A DNA stretch of 64,000 nt from Eubacteriaceae bacterium (GCA_902362435.1 CABIWW010000007.1:1-64000); one strand, 5' to 3'; counted from the first letter of the stretch, positions 35,576 to 45,020 are shown. The notes: generated by a model not told the origin, from the letters alone. Translations and numbers: made by a program.

Positions 35576-35659
35576 ATGAGGACAGTGGATCACAGGATAC
35601 TTGCAGGATCACTGATATATATTGCAGGCATCATCGATGGTAATGGCACAGTTTGCTGA
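35576..35659 (+). CDS. Possible small leader peptide (27 aa) before the PAP2 gene
   Basis: ATG at 35576 has a very good AAAGGAGGAA (35561-35570) at 5 nt spacing. The reading runs 27 codons (start MRTVDHRILAGS, Ile-rich middle, end GNGTVC) and stops 62 bp before the PAP2 start. The strong RBS argues for translation; no family is recognised. It may be a remnant of a longer gene. Confidence 0.35.
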   Translation: MRTVDHRILAGSLIYIAGIIDGNGTVC

Positions 35660-35721
35660 GCACCATGCCGGCGCATACAGGCGTGGCGCTCTGGATCTGT
35701 GCAGAGAAGGAGGCAACAGAT

Positions 35722-36264
35722 ATGGGATTTGAATTCAGCATTCTGGATTTTATCCAGGGCATCAGGACACCGGCGCTGGATACGATAATGTGTTTTATAA
35801 CTAAACTCGGCAACGCGGGGATACTGTGGATACTGCTGGCCGCAGTGCTGATCGCGATACCGAAGACGAGAAAGAGCGGCGTGATCGTGATGGTGGCGCT
35901 TGTCTTTGATGTGATACTTTGCAACGGCATACTTAAAAATCTCGTGGGAAGGATAAGGCCGTGCGATATAAATACAGCAGTACAGCTTCTCGTGCCGCGC
36001 CCGACCGATTTTTCGTTCCCGTCGGGGCATACCGCAGCGTCATTCACAGCAGTTACGGCCCTTTATTGTGCAGGTGAAAAGAAGCTGTGGAAGATCTCAC
36101 TCGTACTTGCAGTGCTGATAGCTTTCTCAAGGCTGTATCTGTATGTGCATTATCCGACAGATATCCTAGGAGGCATCCTGGTAGGACTGCTCTGCGGATA
36201 CATCGGCAGTGTGGCAGGAAAGTATCTGTATAAAACTGCAGAAAAAAAGCTTGCGAACAGATGA
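35722..36264 (+). CDS. PAP2 family lipid phosphatase
   Basis: Start at ATG 35722 with AAGGAGG 8 nt upstream; 180 residues and about five membrane helices. All three acid-phosphatase motifs are present: KNLVGRIRP, FPSGH and SRLYLYVHYPTD. It probably dephosphorylates undecaprenyl pyrophosphate or phosphatidic acid on the outer face of the membrane. Confidence 0.85.
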   Translation: MGFEFSILDFIQGIRTPALDTIMCFITKLGNAGILWILLAAVLIAIPKTRKSGVIVMVALVFDVILCNGILKNLVGRIRPCDINTAVQLLVPRPTDFSFPSGHTAASFTAVTALYCAGEKKLWKISLVLAVLIAFSRLYLYVHYPTDILGGILVGLLCGYIGSVAGKYLYKTAEKKLANR

Positions 36265-36349
36265 CATATCACCTTGCTTATCGACTGATCTCCCTTTGTG
36301 TGATATGATAAGAAGCAGAAAAGCACAGATACAGAAGGGGGCATTTTCG

Positions 36350-39064
36350 ATGGCGGGATCATTCGAAAAAAGACCGGAAAAACATATATGCGCAGCCCTG
36401 CTGGCACATGTCGATGCAGGCAAGACGACGCTGTCGGAGGCTCTGCTCTACAGGACGGGAGCGATAAGAAAGCTCGGCAGAGTAGATCACGGGGATGCGT
36501 TTTTAGATACAGACTCACAGGAGAGAGAACGCGGCATAACCATATTTTCAAAGCAGGCAGAGCTGGAATACGACGGTACGACATTCATGCTGCTGGACAC
36601 ACCGGGACATGTGGACTTTTCCGCGGAAATGGAAAGGACGCTGCAGGTGCTGGATATCGCGATACTGGTGATAAGCGGCAAGGACGGAGTCCAGGGGCAT
36701 ACGGCTACGCTGTGGAAGCTCATGGAAAAATACAGGCTGCCTGTTTTTATTTTTGTAAATAAAATGGATCTGGACGGTACGGACAGAGCGGCGATAATGG
36801 CTGAGCTGAGGCGAAGCCTTGGCAGCGGGTGCATGGAGTTTGATGTTCAGCGCGATGCAGCCTGGCAGGAGCAGGTCGCGATGTGTGACGAAGAGATGAT
36901 AGAAGAGTTTCTTGAGAGCGGCAGTCTTGACGACGGCAGCATAGCGGCAGGTATCGCAAAGCGCAGGATATTCCCGTGCTGCTTCGGTTCTGCACTGAAG
37001 ATGCAGGGGGTAGACGAGCTGCTTGAGATCGTATCGCAGTTCAGTCTGCAGAAAATATATCCTGCACAGTTCGGTGCGCGTGTGTTCAAGATCAGCAGAG
37101 ACCGTCAGGGGATGCGGCTGACTCACATGAAAATCACCGGCGGTGCGCTGAACGTGAAGGATGCAGTCGTGACGGCGCACGCGGATGACGGTACGGACAG
37201 CGGCTCGGATGACAGCACCGAAAAGATCGAGCAGATCAGGATATATTCGGGAGAAAAATACAGGACGGCGGATACCATCCGAGCAGGCGATGTGTGTGCG
37301 GTGACAGGGCTGAAGAATACATATGCCGGACAGGGACTCGGATACGAGCAGGATACATCGGGCCCGCTGCTGGAATCGGTGCTCTCCTATCAGGTGATAC
37401 TGCCGGATGACGTAGATGTCCATGACGCGCTAAGCAGACTGAGGATCCTCGAAGAAGAAGATCCCCAGCTCCATGTGGCATGGAACGAGCAGCTGCAGGA
37501 GATACAGATGCAGCTGATGGGAGAGGTCCAGACGGAGATACTGAAAAATATCATTTCTGAACGTTTCGGTTTCGATGTGGAGTTCGGGCAGGGTTCGATA
37601 GCATACAAAGAGACGATCGCAGAACCTGTGTACGGCGCAGGTCATTTCGAGCCGCTCAGGCATTATGCCGAGGTGCATCTGCTGATGGAGCCTGCAAAGC
37701 GCGGCAGTGGTCTGACTCTCGATACAGCGTGCAGCAGCGATGAGCTCGATACGAACTGGCAGCGTCTGATACTGACGCATCTTGCGGAAAAGGAGCACAT
37801 CGGCGTGCTTACGGGGTCACCGCTGACGGATATGAAGATAACACTCACCGCAGGGCGTGCGCACCTCAAGCACACGGAAGGCGGAGATTTCAGGCAGGCG
37901 ACGTACAGGGCGCTCAGACAGGGTCTGAGGAAAGCGCGGTCTGTGCTGCTGGAGCCGTGGTATGAATTCCGTCTCGAGGTGCCGCAGGAGGCTACAGGAC
38001 GGGCGATATCGGATATCCAGAGGATGAGCGGCAGCATCAGCGAACCTGAGCATATGGGGGATACTGTGGTGCTTACAGGAAAGGCGCCGGTGTCCGAGAT
38101 GAAGGACTATGCGGTGGACGTCGCGTCTTATACTAAGGGGCACGGACGTCTGAGCTGTTCACTTTCGGGGTATGATAAATGTCATGACCTGGAACGTGTG
38201 ATCGAAGCGATCGGGTACGATCCGGATGCTGACCTGGAAAACACGGCTGATTCGGTATTCTGCAGTCACGGCGCAGGATTCAATGTGAAGTGGGATGAAT
38301 CTGACGTGCTCATGCACATACAGCCGGAGCGAAAAGATACAAAAACCCTGAACGGAGCGGACAGCTGCGCCTTTACATATGAACGGGCAGGCGGCATGCC
38401 GGAAACTCCGCATGGCGGAAAAAATGCGGAAAAACGCGGCAGGAAGAAAGGCCTTACGGAAGAAGAGGAACTTGAGCGTATCTTCGAGATGACGTATGGC
38501 AAGCCGAAAAAGCGCACGGTAATACCTAAGCGGGAGATCCTTCCGGAGCATGAAAAGAAAAAGACGAAACCGGCTGTCGTGACTGAGGAGTATCTGCTTG
38601 TCGACGGCTACAATATAATTTTCGCGTGGGACGAGCTGAAGGCGCTGGCGAAGGTGAACATGGATTCCGCAAGGCAGGCGCTGATAGAGATACTGGCGAA
38701 TTACCAGGGATATAAGAAGTGCCATGTGATAGCGGTCTTCGACGCGTACAGGGTCAAGGGCGGTGAGCGTCACTACGAGCAGCACGACGGCGTCGAGGTC
38801 ATCTATACTCAGGAGGCGGAGACGGCGGATATGTACATAGAAAAGGCCGCGCACAGGAAAAGCCGTGAGTATCATGTCAGGGTGGCGACTTCGGACAGGC
38901 TCGAGCAGTTGATAATAACGGGCGGCGGGGCTTTCAAGGTGTCGGCCGACGAGTTCAGGCTGGAGATACAGCAGGCTGACTTTGAGATATCTAAGCTCAT
39001 AGAGGAGCACAACAGGAAGAACAGAGAGGCAGGCAGCAACAGGATAGTGATACCGGAAATCTGA
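36350..39064 (+). CDS. TetM/EF-G-like ribosomal GTPase fused to a C-terminal NYN (Rae1/YacP-like) nuclease
   Basis: Start at ATG 36350, with AAGGGGG 9 nt upstream; 904 residues. Residues 1-690 are a translational GTPase of the Tet(M)/Tet(O) ribosomal-protection branch: AHVDAGKT (19-26), RGIT (61-64), DTPGHVDF (83-90), NKMD (137-140), CCFGSAL. A charged linker (about 690-740) joins it to an NYN/PIN-like nuclease domain (about 745-875) with LLVDGYN, AVFDAY, TADMYIE and TSDR acidic residues. Rae1 (YacP) is known as a ribosome A-site mRNA endonuclease. Fusion suggests the GTPase places the nuclease on ribosomes. Tetracycline protection is possible but not shown. A long upstream extension of the frame is not used. 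Confidence 0.85.
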   Translation: MAGSFEKRPEKHICAALLAHVDAGKTTLSEALLYRTGAIRKLGRVDHGDAFLDTDSQERERGITIFSKQAELEYDGTTFMLLDTPGHVDFSAEMERTLQVLDIAILVISGKDGVQGHTATLWKLMEKYRLPVFIFVNKMDLDGTDRAAIMAELRRSLGSGCMEFDVQRDAAWQEQVAMCDEEMIEEFLESGSLDDGSIAAGIAKRRIFPCCFGSALKMQGVDELLEIVSQFSLQKIYPAQFGARVFKISRDRQGMRLTHMKITGGALNVKDAVVTAHADDGTDSGSDDSTEKIEQIRIYSGEKYRTADTIRAGDVCAVTGLKNTYAGQGLGYEQDTSGPLLESVLSYQVILPDDVDVHDALSRLRILEEEDPQLHVAWNEQLQEIQMQLMGEVQTEILKNIISERFGFDVEFGQGSIAYKETIAEPVYGAGHFEPLRHYAEVHLLMEPAKRGSGLTLDTACSSDELDTNWQRLILTHLAEKEHIGVLTGSPLTDMKITLTAGRAHLKHTEGGDFRQATYRALRQGLRKARSVLLEPWYEFRLEVPQEATGRAISDIQRMSGSISEPEHMGDTVVLTGKAPVSEMKDYAVDVASYTKGHGRLSCSLSGYDKCHDLERVIEAIGYDPDADLENTADSVFCSHGAGFNVKWDESDVLMHIQPERKDTKTLNGADSCAFTYERAGGMPETPHGGKNAEKRGRKKGLTEEEELERIFEMTYGKPKKRTVIPKREILPEHEKKKTKPAVVTEEYLLVDGYNIIFAWDELKALAKVNMDSARQALIEILANYQGYKKCHVIAVFDAYRVKGGERHYEQHDGVEVIYTQEAETADMYIEKAAHRKSREYHVRVATSDRLEQLIITGGGAFKVSADEFRLEIQQADFEISKLIEEHNRKNREAGSNRIVIPEI

Positions 39065-39101
39065 TGCATGTGCGTGTCGAAAAAAGTCGAAATTTGTCGA
39101 G

Positions 39102-39136
39102 ATAAAACACTTGTAAAAAAATTACAGGTGTTTTAT
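39102..39136 (+). terminator. Terminator after the GTPase-NYN gene
   Basis: ATAAAACACTTGTAA (39102-39116) pairs with 39122-39136 over 15 bp (one G-U) around an A-rich loop; it has a T run inside its 3' arm and may act on both strands. Three GTCGA repeats stand just before it (39077-39101). Confidence 0.75.
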
Positions 39137-39166
39137 TATATTGTTGAAAGGAAAATAATGTAATTT

Positions 39167-40438
39167 ATGGCTAAAAATTCAATAGATGTGAGGCGTGTGA
39201 CGCATGCGGAAAAGGTGAGCTATACGCAGGAGGAGATCAGGCGCTATATAGCTGAGATCAGGCTGATGATAACAGATTCGGAGGGCACTCTCAGCGACGA
39301 GGAGGCGATGGAGCGGATAGAGGAGTTCGTGTTTTCGCAGAAAAAGGCGGGCAGCTGCAGTCATCGCGAGAACCGTAAGGTGATAGAGCGCATATTCCTG
39401 TCGCTGAGAAAGGAAATGGACATACTGCAGCCGTATATAGATGATAAGAGTATTTCTGAGATAATGGTCAACGGGAAGGACTGCATTTTTATCGAGAGAA
39501 ACGGTATACCGGAGAGGCTGCCGCTGCAGTTCGACACGACGGATGATCTCGAGGAGCTGATACGGCGGATCGCATCAAGGGTACACAGGGAGATAAACGA
39601 GCTGAATCCGATCGTGGATGCCCGGCTGTCGGACGGTTCCAGAGTGAATGCGATATACCGGAACATTGCGCTGAACGGGCCGATACTGACAATAAGAAAA
39701 TTTCCGGAGAAGGTGATGGATATGGAAGATCTGCTGAGGAACGGTACGGTGACAGAGGAAGAGGCGGGATTTCTGAGGGTCGCGGTATCAGCGGGCTACA
39801 ACTGTTTCGTATGCGGAGGGACGTCTTCGGGAAAGACGACGATGCTGAACGTGCTTTCCCAATCCATCCCGGAGCAGGAGAGAGTCGTGGTGATCGAGGA
39901 TTCTGCGGAGCTGCAGATAGATCAGGTGGAGAATATAGTGCGTCTGGAATGCAGGAATGCTAACGTTCAGGGAAAAGGCGGCGTTGACATGTCGCAACTG
40001 GTAAAGGCGAGTCTGAGGCTCAGGCCGGACAGGATAATCATAGGGGAAGTCAGAGGAAAGGAGGTGATGGACATGATACAGGCGATGAACACGGGTCATG
40101 ACGGCAGTCTCAGCACGGGACACGCCAACAGCATAGAAGGTATGCTGAAGCGGCTCGAGGCGATGTTCCTGCAGGCGGCCGATTTCCCTGTCGAAGCGAT
40201 ACGCAGTCAGATAACGGAAGGGATAGACATCATGATACACATGAGCAGGATGAAGGACGGGAGCCGAAGCGTGACGGAGATATCGGAGCTGAAAGGTATG
40301 GAAAACGGAGAGATAGCGGTAAATCCTCTGTTCAGGAAGGGCAGCAGAGTCGAGGGGAGCAGGCTTATCCATCGTGAAAAGCTGCAGCTCGCAGGTTATG
40401 AAGCTGCAGTAGAGAGTATGCCGGAGGTGGCTACATGA
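39167..40438 (+). CDS. cpaF: CpaF/TadA family secretion ATPase of a tad pilus
   Basis: The 423-residue hexameric ATPase has Walker A GGTSSGKTT (about 217-225), the Asp-box/Walker B region RPDRIIIGEVRG and His-boxes (TGHDGSLSTGHAN). It powers assembly of Flp/tad pili from the cytoplasm. It is the first gene of a run to 45572; the next gene begins by ATGA overlap. Confidence 0.9.
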   Translation: MAKNSIDVRRVTHAEKVSYTQEEIRRYIAEIRLMITDSEGTLSDEEAMERIEEFVFSQKKAGSCSHRENRKVIERIFLSLRKEMDILQPYIDDKSISEIMVNGKDCIFIERNGIPERLPLQFDTTDDLEELIRRIASRVHREINELNPIVDARLSDGSRVNAIYRNIALNGPILTIRKFPEKVMDMEDLLRNGTVTEEEAGFLRVAVSAGYNCFVCGGTSSGKTTMLNVLSQSIPEQERVVVIEDSAELQIDQVENIVRLECRNANVQGKGGVDMSQLVKASLRLRPDRIIIGEVRGKEVMDMIQAMNTGHDGSLSTGHANSIEGMLKRLEAMFLQAADFPVEAIRSQITEGIDIMIHMSRMKDGSRSVTEISELKGMENGEIAVNPLFRKGSRVEGSRLIHREKLQLAGYEAAVESMPEVAT

Positions 40439-41181
40439 TAAAGGATTATTCTGTCTACGAGCTGTCTGGAAAGGAGAAGCTGCTGTTTTATTCGGCGGGG
40501 TATGCGTGCATATTCATCATCACGTATCTGTTTTATCACAGTCTGTGGCTGTCCGTGCCGGCGGGCGCGGCGGTGCACTGGATCGAGCCGTATTTCAGCA
40601 GGCGCATGGCACAGCGCAGGATGAATGAACTGAATGTGCAGTTCAAGGATCTGCTATACTCTCTGTCTGCATCTGTCGCATCGGGAAGGCAGATGGATGA
40701 GGCGCTGATAGAGGCTGAGGATGAACTGTCGTCAATGTATGGAAGGGACGATCTGATAATGAAGGAGCTCAGACATATGAGGATCAGCATGGTGGAGAAC
40801 AAGGAGAGTGACAAGGTGCTGCTCAGGGATCTCGCAGTGAGGAGCGGGAGCGAGGATATAAGCGATTTCGTGCAGGTATATATAACGTGCAGGAACATGG
40901 GCGGAAATCTCGAAAAGATAATAGGTCATACGACGGAGATCCTGACTGACAAGATGAATATAGACAGGGAAATACGCACGATAACTTCGCAGAAAAAGGT
41001 AGAGGGAAGGCTGATCTCTGCGATGCCGCTGATAATGCTGATGATGCTCAATATATTTTCATTTTCGTATATCGAGCCGCTGTATACGACTCTGCAGGGA
41101 AGGATCCTGATGACCGGTGCGCTGGCAGCATCAGTTTATGGCGTGTATCTGATGGAGAAGATATCGGATATAAAGGTTTAG
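40435..41181 (+). CDS. tadB: TadB-like inner-membrane platform protein
   Basis: A 248-residue type II secretion F-domain protein: N-terminal helices (about 20-58), a cytoplasmic helical domain with LLYSLSASVASGRQMDEAL, and two C-terminal helices (about 188-240). Starts by ATGA overlap with cpaF. With TadC it forms the platform for the pilus ATPase. Confidence 0.82.
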   Translation: MIKDYSVYELSGKEKLLFYSAGYACIFIITYLFYHSLWLSVPAGAAVHWIEPYFSRRMAQRRMNELNVQFKDLLYSLSASVASGRQMDEALIEAEDELSSMYGRDDLIMKELRHMRISMVENKESDKVLLRDLAVRSGSEDISDFVQVYITCRNMGGNLEKIIGHTTEILTDKMNIDREIRTITSQKKVEGRLISAMPLIMLMMLNIFSFSYIEPLYTTLQGRILMTGALAASVYGVYLMEKISDIKV

Positions 41182-41213
41182 ATGCGCTTGCGGCAGTATT
41201 TGGTATGTGATGT

Positions 41214-42362
41214 TTGCAGCAGTGTATGGAATATGTGAATTATATGAAGGCGAGTGATTTGAAAGGAATTTTTGATAAGAGTAAAAAAGATAAAAGTATG
41301 CAAGGTCCGCAAAGCATGCAAAATCAGCAAAGTCCGCAGGGGGGATCGCGAAAAGTGGTTACTGCCGATGAAGCTGCGGCAAAAGCGAGAAAAAGCATCA
41401 TTGCGGTACTTGCAGCAGGTGTGCTGCTGGCTGCCGCGGACATGGCGTTTTCGGTGCAGGGTCAGTCTGCGGGAATCGTTGAATCAGGCGGCAGCATTTA
41501 TATAGTCAGGCCTGCAGAGGATCAGGATCCGGATCATCTTGTGCTGAGGGCAGAAGTTTCTGACGGAGATAAAGTCATTGAAAAGAAGATAGATCTGACG
41601 ATGGATCCGTATGAGAAAGAAAGCAGTGAAGAAAAGCAGGATGACGGAGATGGAGAAGCTGCCGGCAAAAGGAACCGTGAGGCGGTGGAAATGGAACTGA
41701 GAGGAATAGCTTCGGAGCTGAACAGCGATAAAGCTGTGAAAAAAGTGAAGCTGCCGGATTCGCTGGCGTCAGGTGAAAAGATATCGTGGGAGGTGGAGGA
41801 CAAATCCGGTTCGAACGGTATCGCGATCATGGCAGTGACGGTGCTGACCGCATTCTGCATATACAAAAAGCGATTTTCGGTGCTGGAACAGCAGCGCAGG
41901 CTGCAGCGTGAATCCGTGATGAGGCAGCTGCCGGAATTCGTGAACAGGCTCGTGCTTCTTTTGAACGCGGGACTTGTGCTTACGAGCGCATTTGAAAAAT
42001 CGGTAGAAGAGAGTTTTGTGGAAGATAGCAAGGGGGATGACTATTTTTACGGAAAGCTGCGCGAGATCTATGTGCTCTGTACTACGACGAATGCATCGAT
42101 GCATGTCGAATTCAGGAAAATGGCCAAAGAAAGCGGGATAAGAGAACTTATGAGGGTGTCGAATATAATAAGCGACAATATCAGGAAGGGAGTAGAGCTG
42201 ACAGGGAAGCTGCAGGCTGAGAGCGAACTGCTGTGGATCAGCAGAAAGAAGAGCTGTGAGGAAAAGGGGCGGCTTGCAGAGACGAAGCTGACACTGCCGC
42301 TGATGATATTTCTGATGGTGCTGATAATCATAACGGTAGCGCCGGCGCTTATGGAACTGTGA
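41214..42362 (+). CDS. tadC: TadC-like platform protein with an inserted extracytoplasmic domain
   Basis: The C-terminal half (about 225-382) is a type II secretion F domain (LPEFVNRLVLLLNAGLVLTSAFEKS) with terminal membrane helices. The N-terminal half is unusual: a Gln/Ser-rich cytoplasmic tail, one helix (about 61-80), then about 115 mostly charged residues before the next helix, probably outside the membrane. The start is uncertain: TTG 41214, ATG 41226 or ATG 41244 all lack a strong RBS. Typical TadC is shorter. Confidence 0.75.
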   Translation: MQQCMEYVNYMKASDLKGIFDKSKKDKSMQGPQSMQNQQSPQGGSRKVVTADEAAAKARKSIIAVLAAGVLLAAADMAFSVQGQSAGIVESGGSIYIVRPAEDQDPDHLVLRAEVSDGDKVIEKKIDLTMDPYEKESSEEKQDDGDGEAAGKRNREAVEMELRGIASELNSDKAVKKVKLPDSLASGEKISWEVEDKSGSNGIAIMAVTVLTAFCIYKKRFSVLEQQRRLQRESVMRQLPEFVNRLVLLLNAGLVLTSAFEKSVEESFVEDSKGDDYFYGKLREIYVLCTTTNASMHVEFRKMAKESGIRELMRVSNIISDNIRKGVELTGKLQAESELLWISRKKSCEEKGRLAETKLTLPLMIFLMVLIIITVAPALMEL

Positions 42363-42392
42363 CACCCGGGTATCAGGGAAAAGGAGGATAAT

Positions 42393-42551
42393 ATGAGAAC
42401 GAAAACGATAAGATTGAGAAGCAAAAAGGGGATGGAGCTTGTACAGGTCGCGATTTTAGTTGCCATCGCGGTGGCACTGGGTCTGATATTCAAGACGGAG
42501 ATAACGGATTTTGTCAATAAGACTTTCGAAGGACTCAGTGATTTCAACTGA
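42393..42551 (+). CDS. flp: Flp-type pilin, 52 aa
   Basis: A short gene behind a perfect AAAGGAGGAT (42380-42389). The product has a basic N terminus, then KKGMELVQVAILVAIAVALG, a class III-like pilin signal with the cut expected after the Lys-Gly and Glu at +3, one helix and a short tail. This fits the Flp major pilin. A processing peptidase (TadV/CpaA) is not in the window. Confidence 0.75.
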   Translation: MRTKTIRLRSKKGMELVQVAILVAIAVALGLIFKTEITDFVNKTFEGLSDFN

Positions 42552-42984
42552 TGCGGCAGAGGGCATGACAGATAAGGCAAAGCTCCGCAGCAGAAAGGGC
42601 AGTTACATAATGGAAGCGGCAGTAGTGCTCCCCGTGATCATTTTCGTGCTGATAACCATCGTCCTGATAGTGATGTTTTTCTACAGTCAGATGACGGAAC
42701 GCAGCCGGCTCCACGTAGCCATGAGGTGTGAAGCCGGACTGGCGGCCGGGAGCACGGTGTATGCAGGCGATAGTGAGAGGAGCGCAGATACTGATGCGGA
42801 GATATACACCGAGAAAACAGTATCAGGAAGCGAAGCAAGCGGCAGAAAATACCTGATAATGAAGTACCGCGGCGTTTTGGAAAAAAGGGGGATATTCGTC
42901 GTGGAGGGAAAATGTTCAGGAACCGACGGGGCGCGATATGTACGCTACTATGATCTGATAAAGGGTATTGGGAATGAAGAATAA
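42538..42984 (+). CDS. tadE: TadE-like pseudopilin
   Basis: The best-supported start is GTG 42538 (GAAGGA 6 nt upstream, overlapping the pilin stop); ATG 42565 is the alternative. About 148 residues with RKGSYIMEAAVVLPVIIFVLI, the TadE pseudopilin N-terminal helix with its Glu. The remaining soluble domain should lie outside. Overlaps the next gene by 11 bp. Confidence 0.75.
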   Translation: MISTDAAEGMTDKAKLRSRKGSYIMEAAVVLPVIIFVLITIVLIVMFFYSQMTERSRLHVAMRCEAGLAAGSTVYAGDSERSADTDAEIYTEKTVSGSEASGRKYLIMKYRGVLEKRGIFVVEGKCSGTDGARYVRYYDLIKGIGNEE

Positions 42985-44188
42985 TAAAAGAGGCAGCAGT
43001 GCGGTCTTTCTGATGGTGGTGCTTGCAGCGCTGATAGCAGTGACGCTGGCGCTTATATATGGAGCAAGGGCAGAGTGTGTCAAAAGCAGAGCAGACGGAA
43101 TCATAAACCTTGCAGGAGATTCCGTTATGTCTGAATACGACCGCGATATCCAGAAAGAGTATGGCATTTTTCTGCTAAAAGGGGATGATGCTGCATTGAG
43201 TAAGAAGCTGCGCAGATATCTGGAGTATTCGTTTAAAAATATGAAAGACGTTGACATAGAAGCTGCAGAAGTATCAGGCAGCAGATTTTCGACATCCAAT
43301 ATCGATCCTGTAAAGGAGCAGATTTTGGAATATATGGAACTGGCAGTTGCTGAAGACGGGTTCGGTATGTGGAAAGGCGGTACAGAGCGGGACGAGGATG
43401 AAAGCATTACAGAAAGCAGGAGCCTGAGACACGGTCCCACAGCTGTATCGCTGCCTTCCGCATCGCTTCCGGACAAGAGCCTGACGGCGCTTGCCGAGTC
43501 TTTGGCATCGGATATAAAGGAGATAGACAAGGCGTTTGAAAAGGGAACGGATACATATCTGCTGAACAGGTATATACTGACTCATTTCAACAGCAGGACA
43601 TATAAAGCGAAGGAAGAGCATTTTTTCAACAGTGAAGCGGAGTACATACTGGGAGGTGAGCTGACTGACCGGAAAAATGAAAAACGCGTGGAGATGGCGC
43701 TCAAGGCTATGAGGTTCCCGCTCAATCTTGCTCATATATACAGCGATCCTGCCAAAAAGGCAGAAACGCTCGCTATGGCAGAGATACTCACGCCGGGTGC
43801 CGCGGCGCCTGCGACTCAGGCACTGCTCGCGTCGACATGGGCGTATGCGGAGTCCGACAATGATGTGAAGCTGCTGTGGCAGAGCGGCAAAGTACCGGTG
43901 ACAAAAGATGAAAGCACATGGGCTGTGGATCTTGACAGTGCGGTAGACGGGATAACACAGGGGATATTCAGACCGGATATTGAGAAAGGCTATGATTACA
44001 GTCAGTATCTGCAGGTACTGTTGTTTTTCAAGGATGAAAACGTGAAAGTAAGCAGGATCATGGATCTGATACAGATAAACACCAGGATGAAGTACGATAG
44101 CGATTTTCTTATCAATGAATGCTTTACAGGTATAAGTATAGATGTGAAGGTGAACGGTGTTGATTACAGTTATGAAAAAAAGTACTAA
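42974..44188 (+). CDS. DUF5702 protein of the tad locus (TadG-like)
   Basis: About 404 residues from ATG 42974. The N terminus (NNKRGSSAVFLMVVLAALIAVTLALIYGARA) is a TadG/pseudopilin-type helix, followed by a large extracytoplasmic domain of the DUF5702 family (WKGGTERDEDES, then LMAEILTPG-like helical part). In Clostridial tad clusters it probably acts as a minor pilus subunit or tip protein. It overlaps its neighbours at both ends (11 and 17 bp). Confidence 0.75.
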   Translation: MKNNKRGSSAVFLMVVLAALIAVTLALIYGARAECVKSRADGIINLAGDSVMSEYDRDIQKEYGIFLLKGDDAALSKKLRRYLEYSFKNMKDVDIEAAEVSGSRFSTSNIDPVKEQILEYMELAVAEDGFGMWKGGTERDEDESITESRSLRHGPTAVSLPSASLPDKSLTALAESLASDIKEIDKAFEKGTDTYLLNRYILTHFNSRTYKAKEEHFFNSEAEYILGGELTDRKNEKRVEMALKAMRFPLNLAHIYSDPAKKAETLAMAEILTPGAAAPATQALLASTWAYAESDNDVKLLWQSGKVPVTKDESTWAVDLDSAVDGITQGIFRPDIEKGYDYSQYLQVLLFFKDENVKVSRIMDLIQINTRMKYDSDFLINECFTGISIDVKVNGVDYSYEKKY

Positions 44189-44927
44189 AGGGTTTTACAC
44201 GCTTGAAGCGGCGATCTTCCTTCCGTTCGTGATCCTCGCAGTGTTGTCGCTGGGGTATTTCATCAGGATAGAGGGCACATGGGAAAACTGCATCCACGGC
44301 GCTGTCGATGAAAGTGCAGTCATAGCTGCGAGATCGTGCAACGGTGTCGAGCCGTACATGACAGCGGAAAAAGTCAGAAACAGGATACTTGAGGACAATC
44401 CGAAGCTGGATGATCTTGAGATAAGGAATGTCAGGATATTTTATTCGGATCTTCAAGGCGACAAGCTGATTTCCTACAGGATCAGGGCAGGGCAGGAGAT
44501 CTCATTTCCACTGGGATTCCGGAAAGATTTTGCGCTTGACTGCAGGATAAAATTCAGAGGGTTCGTGGGCAGAGAATGTCGTGGAGATCCGATGGGAGTA
44601 TCAGGACTTGAAACCGATGCGGCTAAACAACCGGTATGGTATTTTCCTCATTCAGGCAGGAGATATCATAAGGAAAACTGCACATATGTAAAGGCATCGG
44701 TGCATCCTGTGATACTTACGGAAAGTGTGAAGAAGCGATACAGCGCATGCAGGACGTGCAGATCGGGGAAGATTGCAAACGGAAGTGTCGTATTCTGCTT
44801 TGAAAACAGCGGCAGTTCGTATCACGACGGGACGTGCAGGACGATCAGGCGCAGAAGCGCAGTCATAGATAAGGCAGAGGCCGAGAAAAAGGGATACAGT
44901 CCATGCAGCAAATGCGGCGGCAACTGA
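44172..44927 (+). CDS. TadE-like pseudopilin with two C-terminal Cys-motif repeats
   Basis: Start at ATG 44172 inside the previous gene; RBS weak. About 251 residues: pseudopilin N terminus (KGFYTLEAAIFLPFVILAVLSLGYF), a beta-rich middle, then two related repeats near residues 160-205 and 212-251, each of form YH-x3-C ... YSxCxxC (YHKENCTYV/YSACRTC and YHDGTCRTI/YSPCSKC). The repeats resemble Ada-like or short zinc-knuckle modules. Zinc or a wall ligand could be bound outside the cell; this is inference. Confidence 0.7.
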   Translation: MKKSTKGFYTLEAAIFLPFVILAVLSLGYFIRIEGTWENCIHGAVDESAVIAARSCNGVEPYMTAEKVRNRILEDNPKLDDLEIRNVRIFYSDLQGDKLISYRIRAGQEISFPLGFRKDFALDCRIKFRGFVGRECRGDPMGVSGLETDAAKQPVWYFPHSGRRYHKENCTYVKASVHPVILTESVKKRYSACRTCRSGKIANGSVVFCFENSGSSYHDGTCRTIRRRSAVIDKAEAEKKGYSPCSKCGGN

Positions 44928-45020
44928 TATGAGTTGATATGAAATGCCGCAAGTGTGATGAGTGTGTGTCGGCATAATGGTATGTTGAGATATATAACGG
45001 TAGAGAAAGAAGGAACAGCA

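Noticed and set aside
36350-38400. Acquired tetracycline resistance gene
   Set aside because: The GTPase is Tet(M)-like, but it is divergent, has native codon use, and is fused to a nuclease; resistance cannot be claimed.
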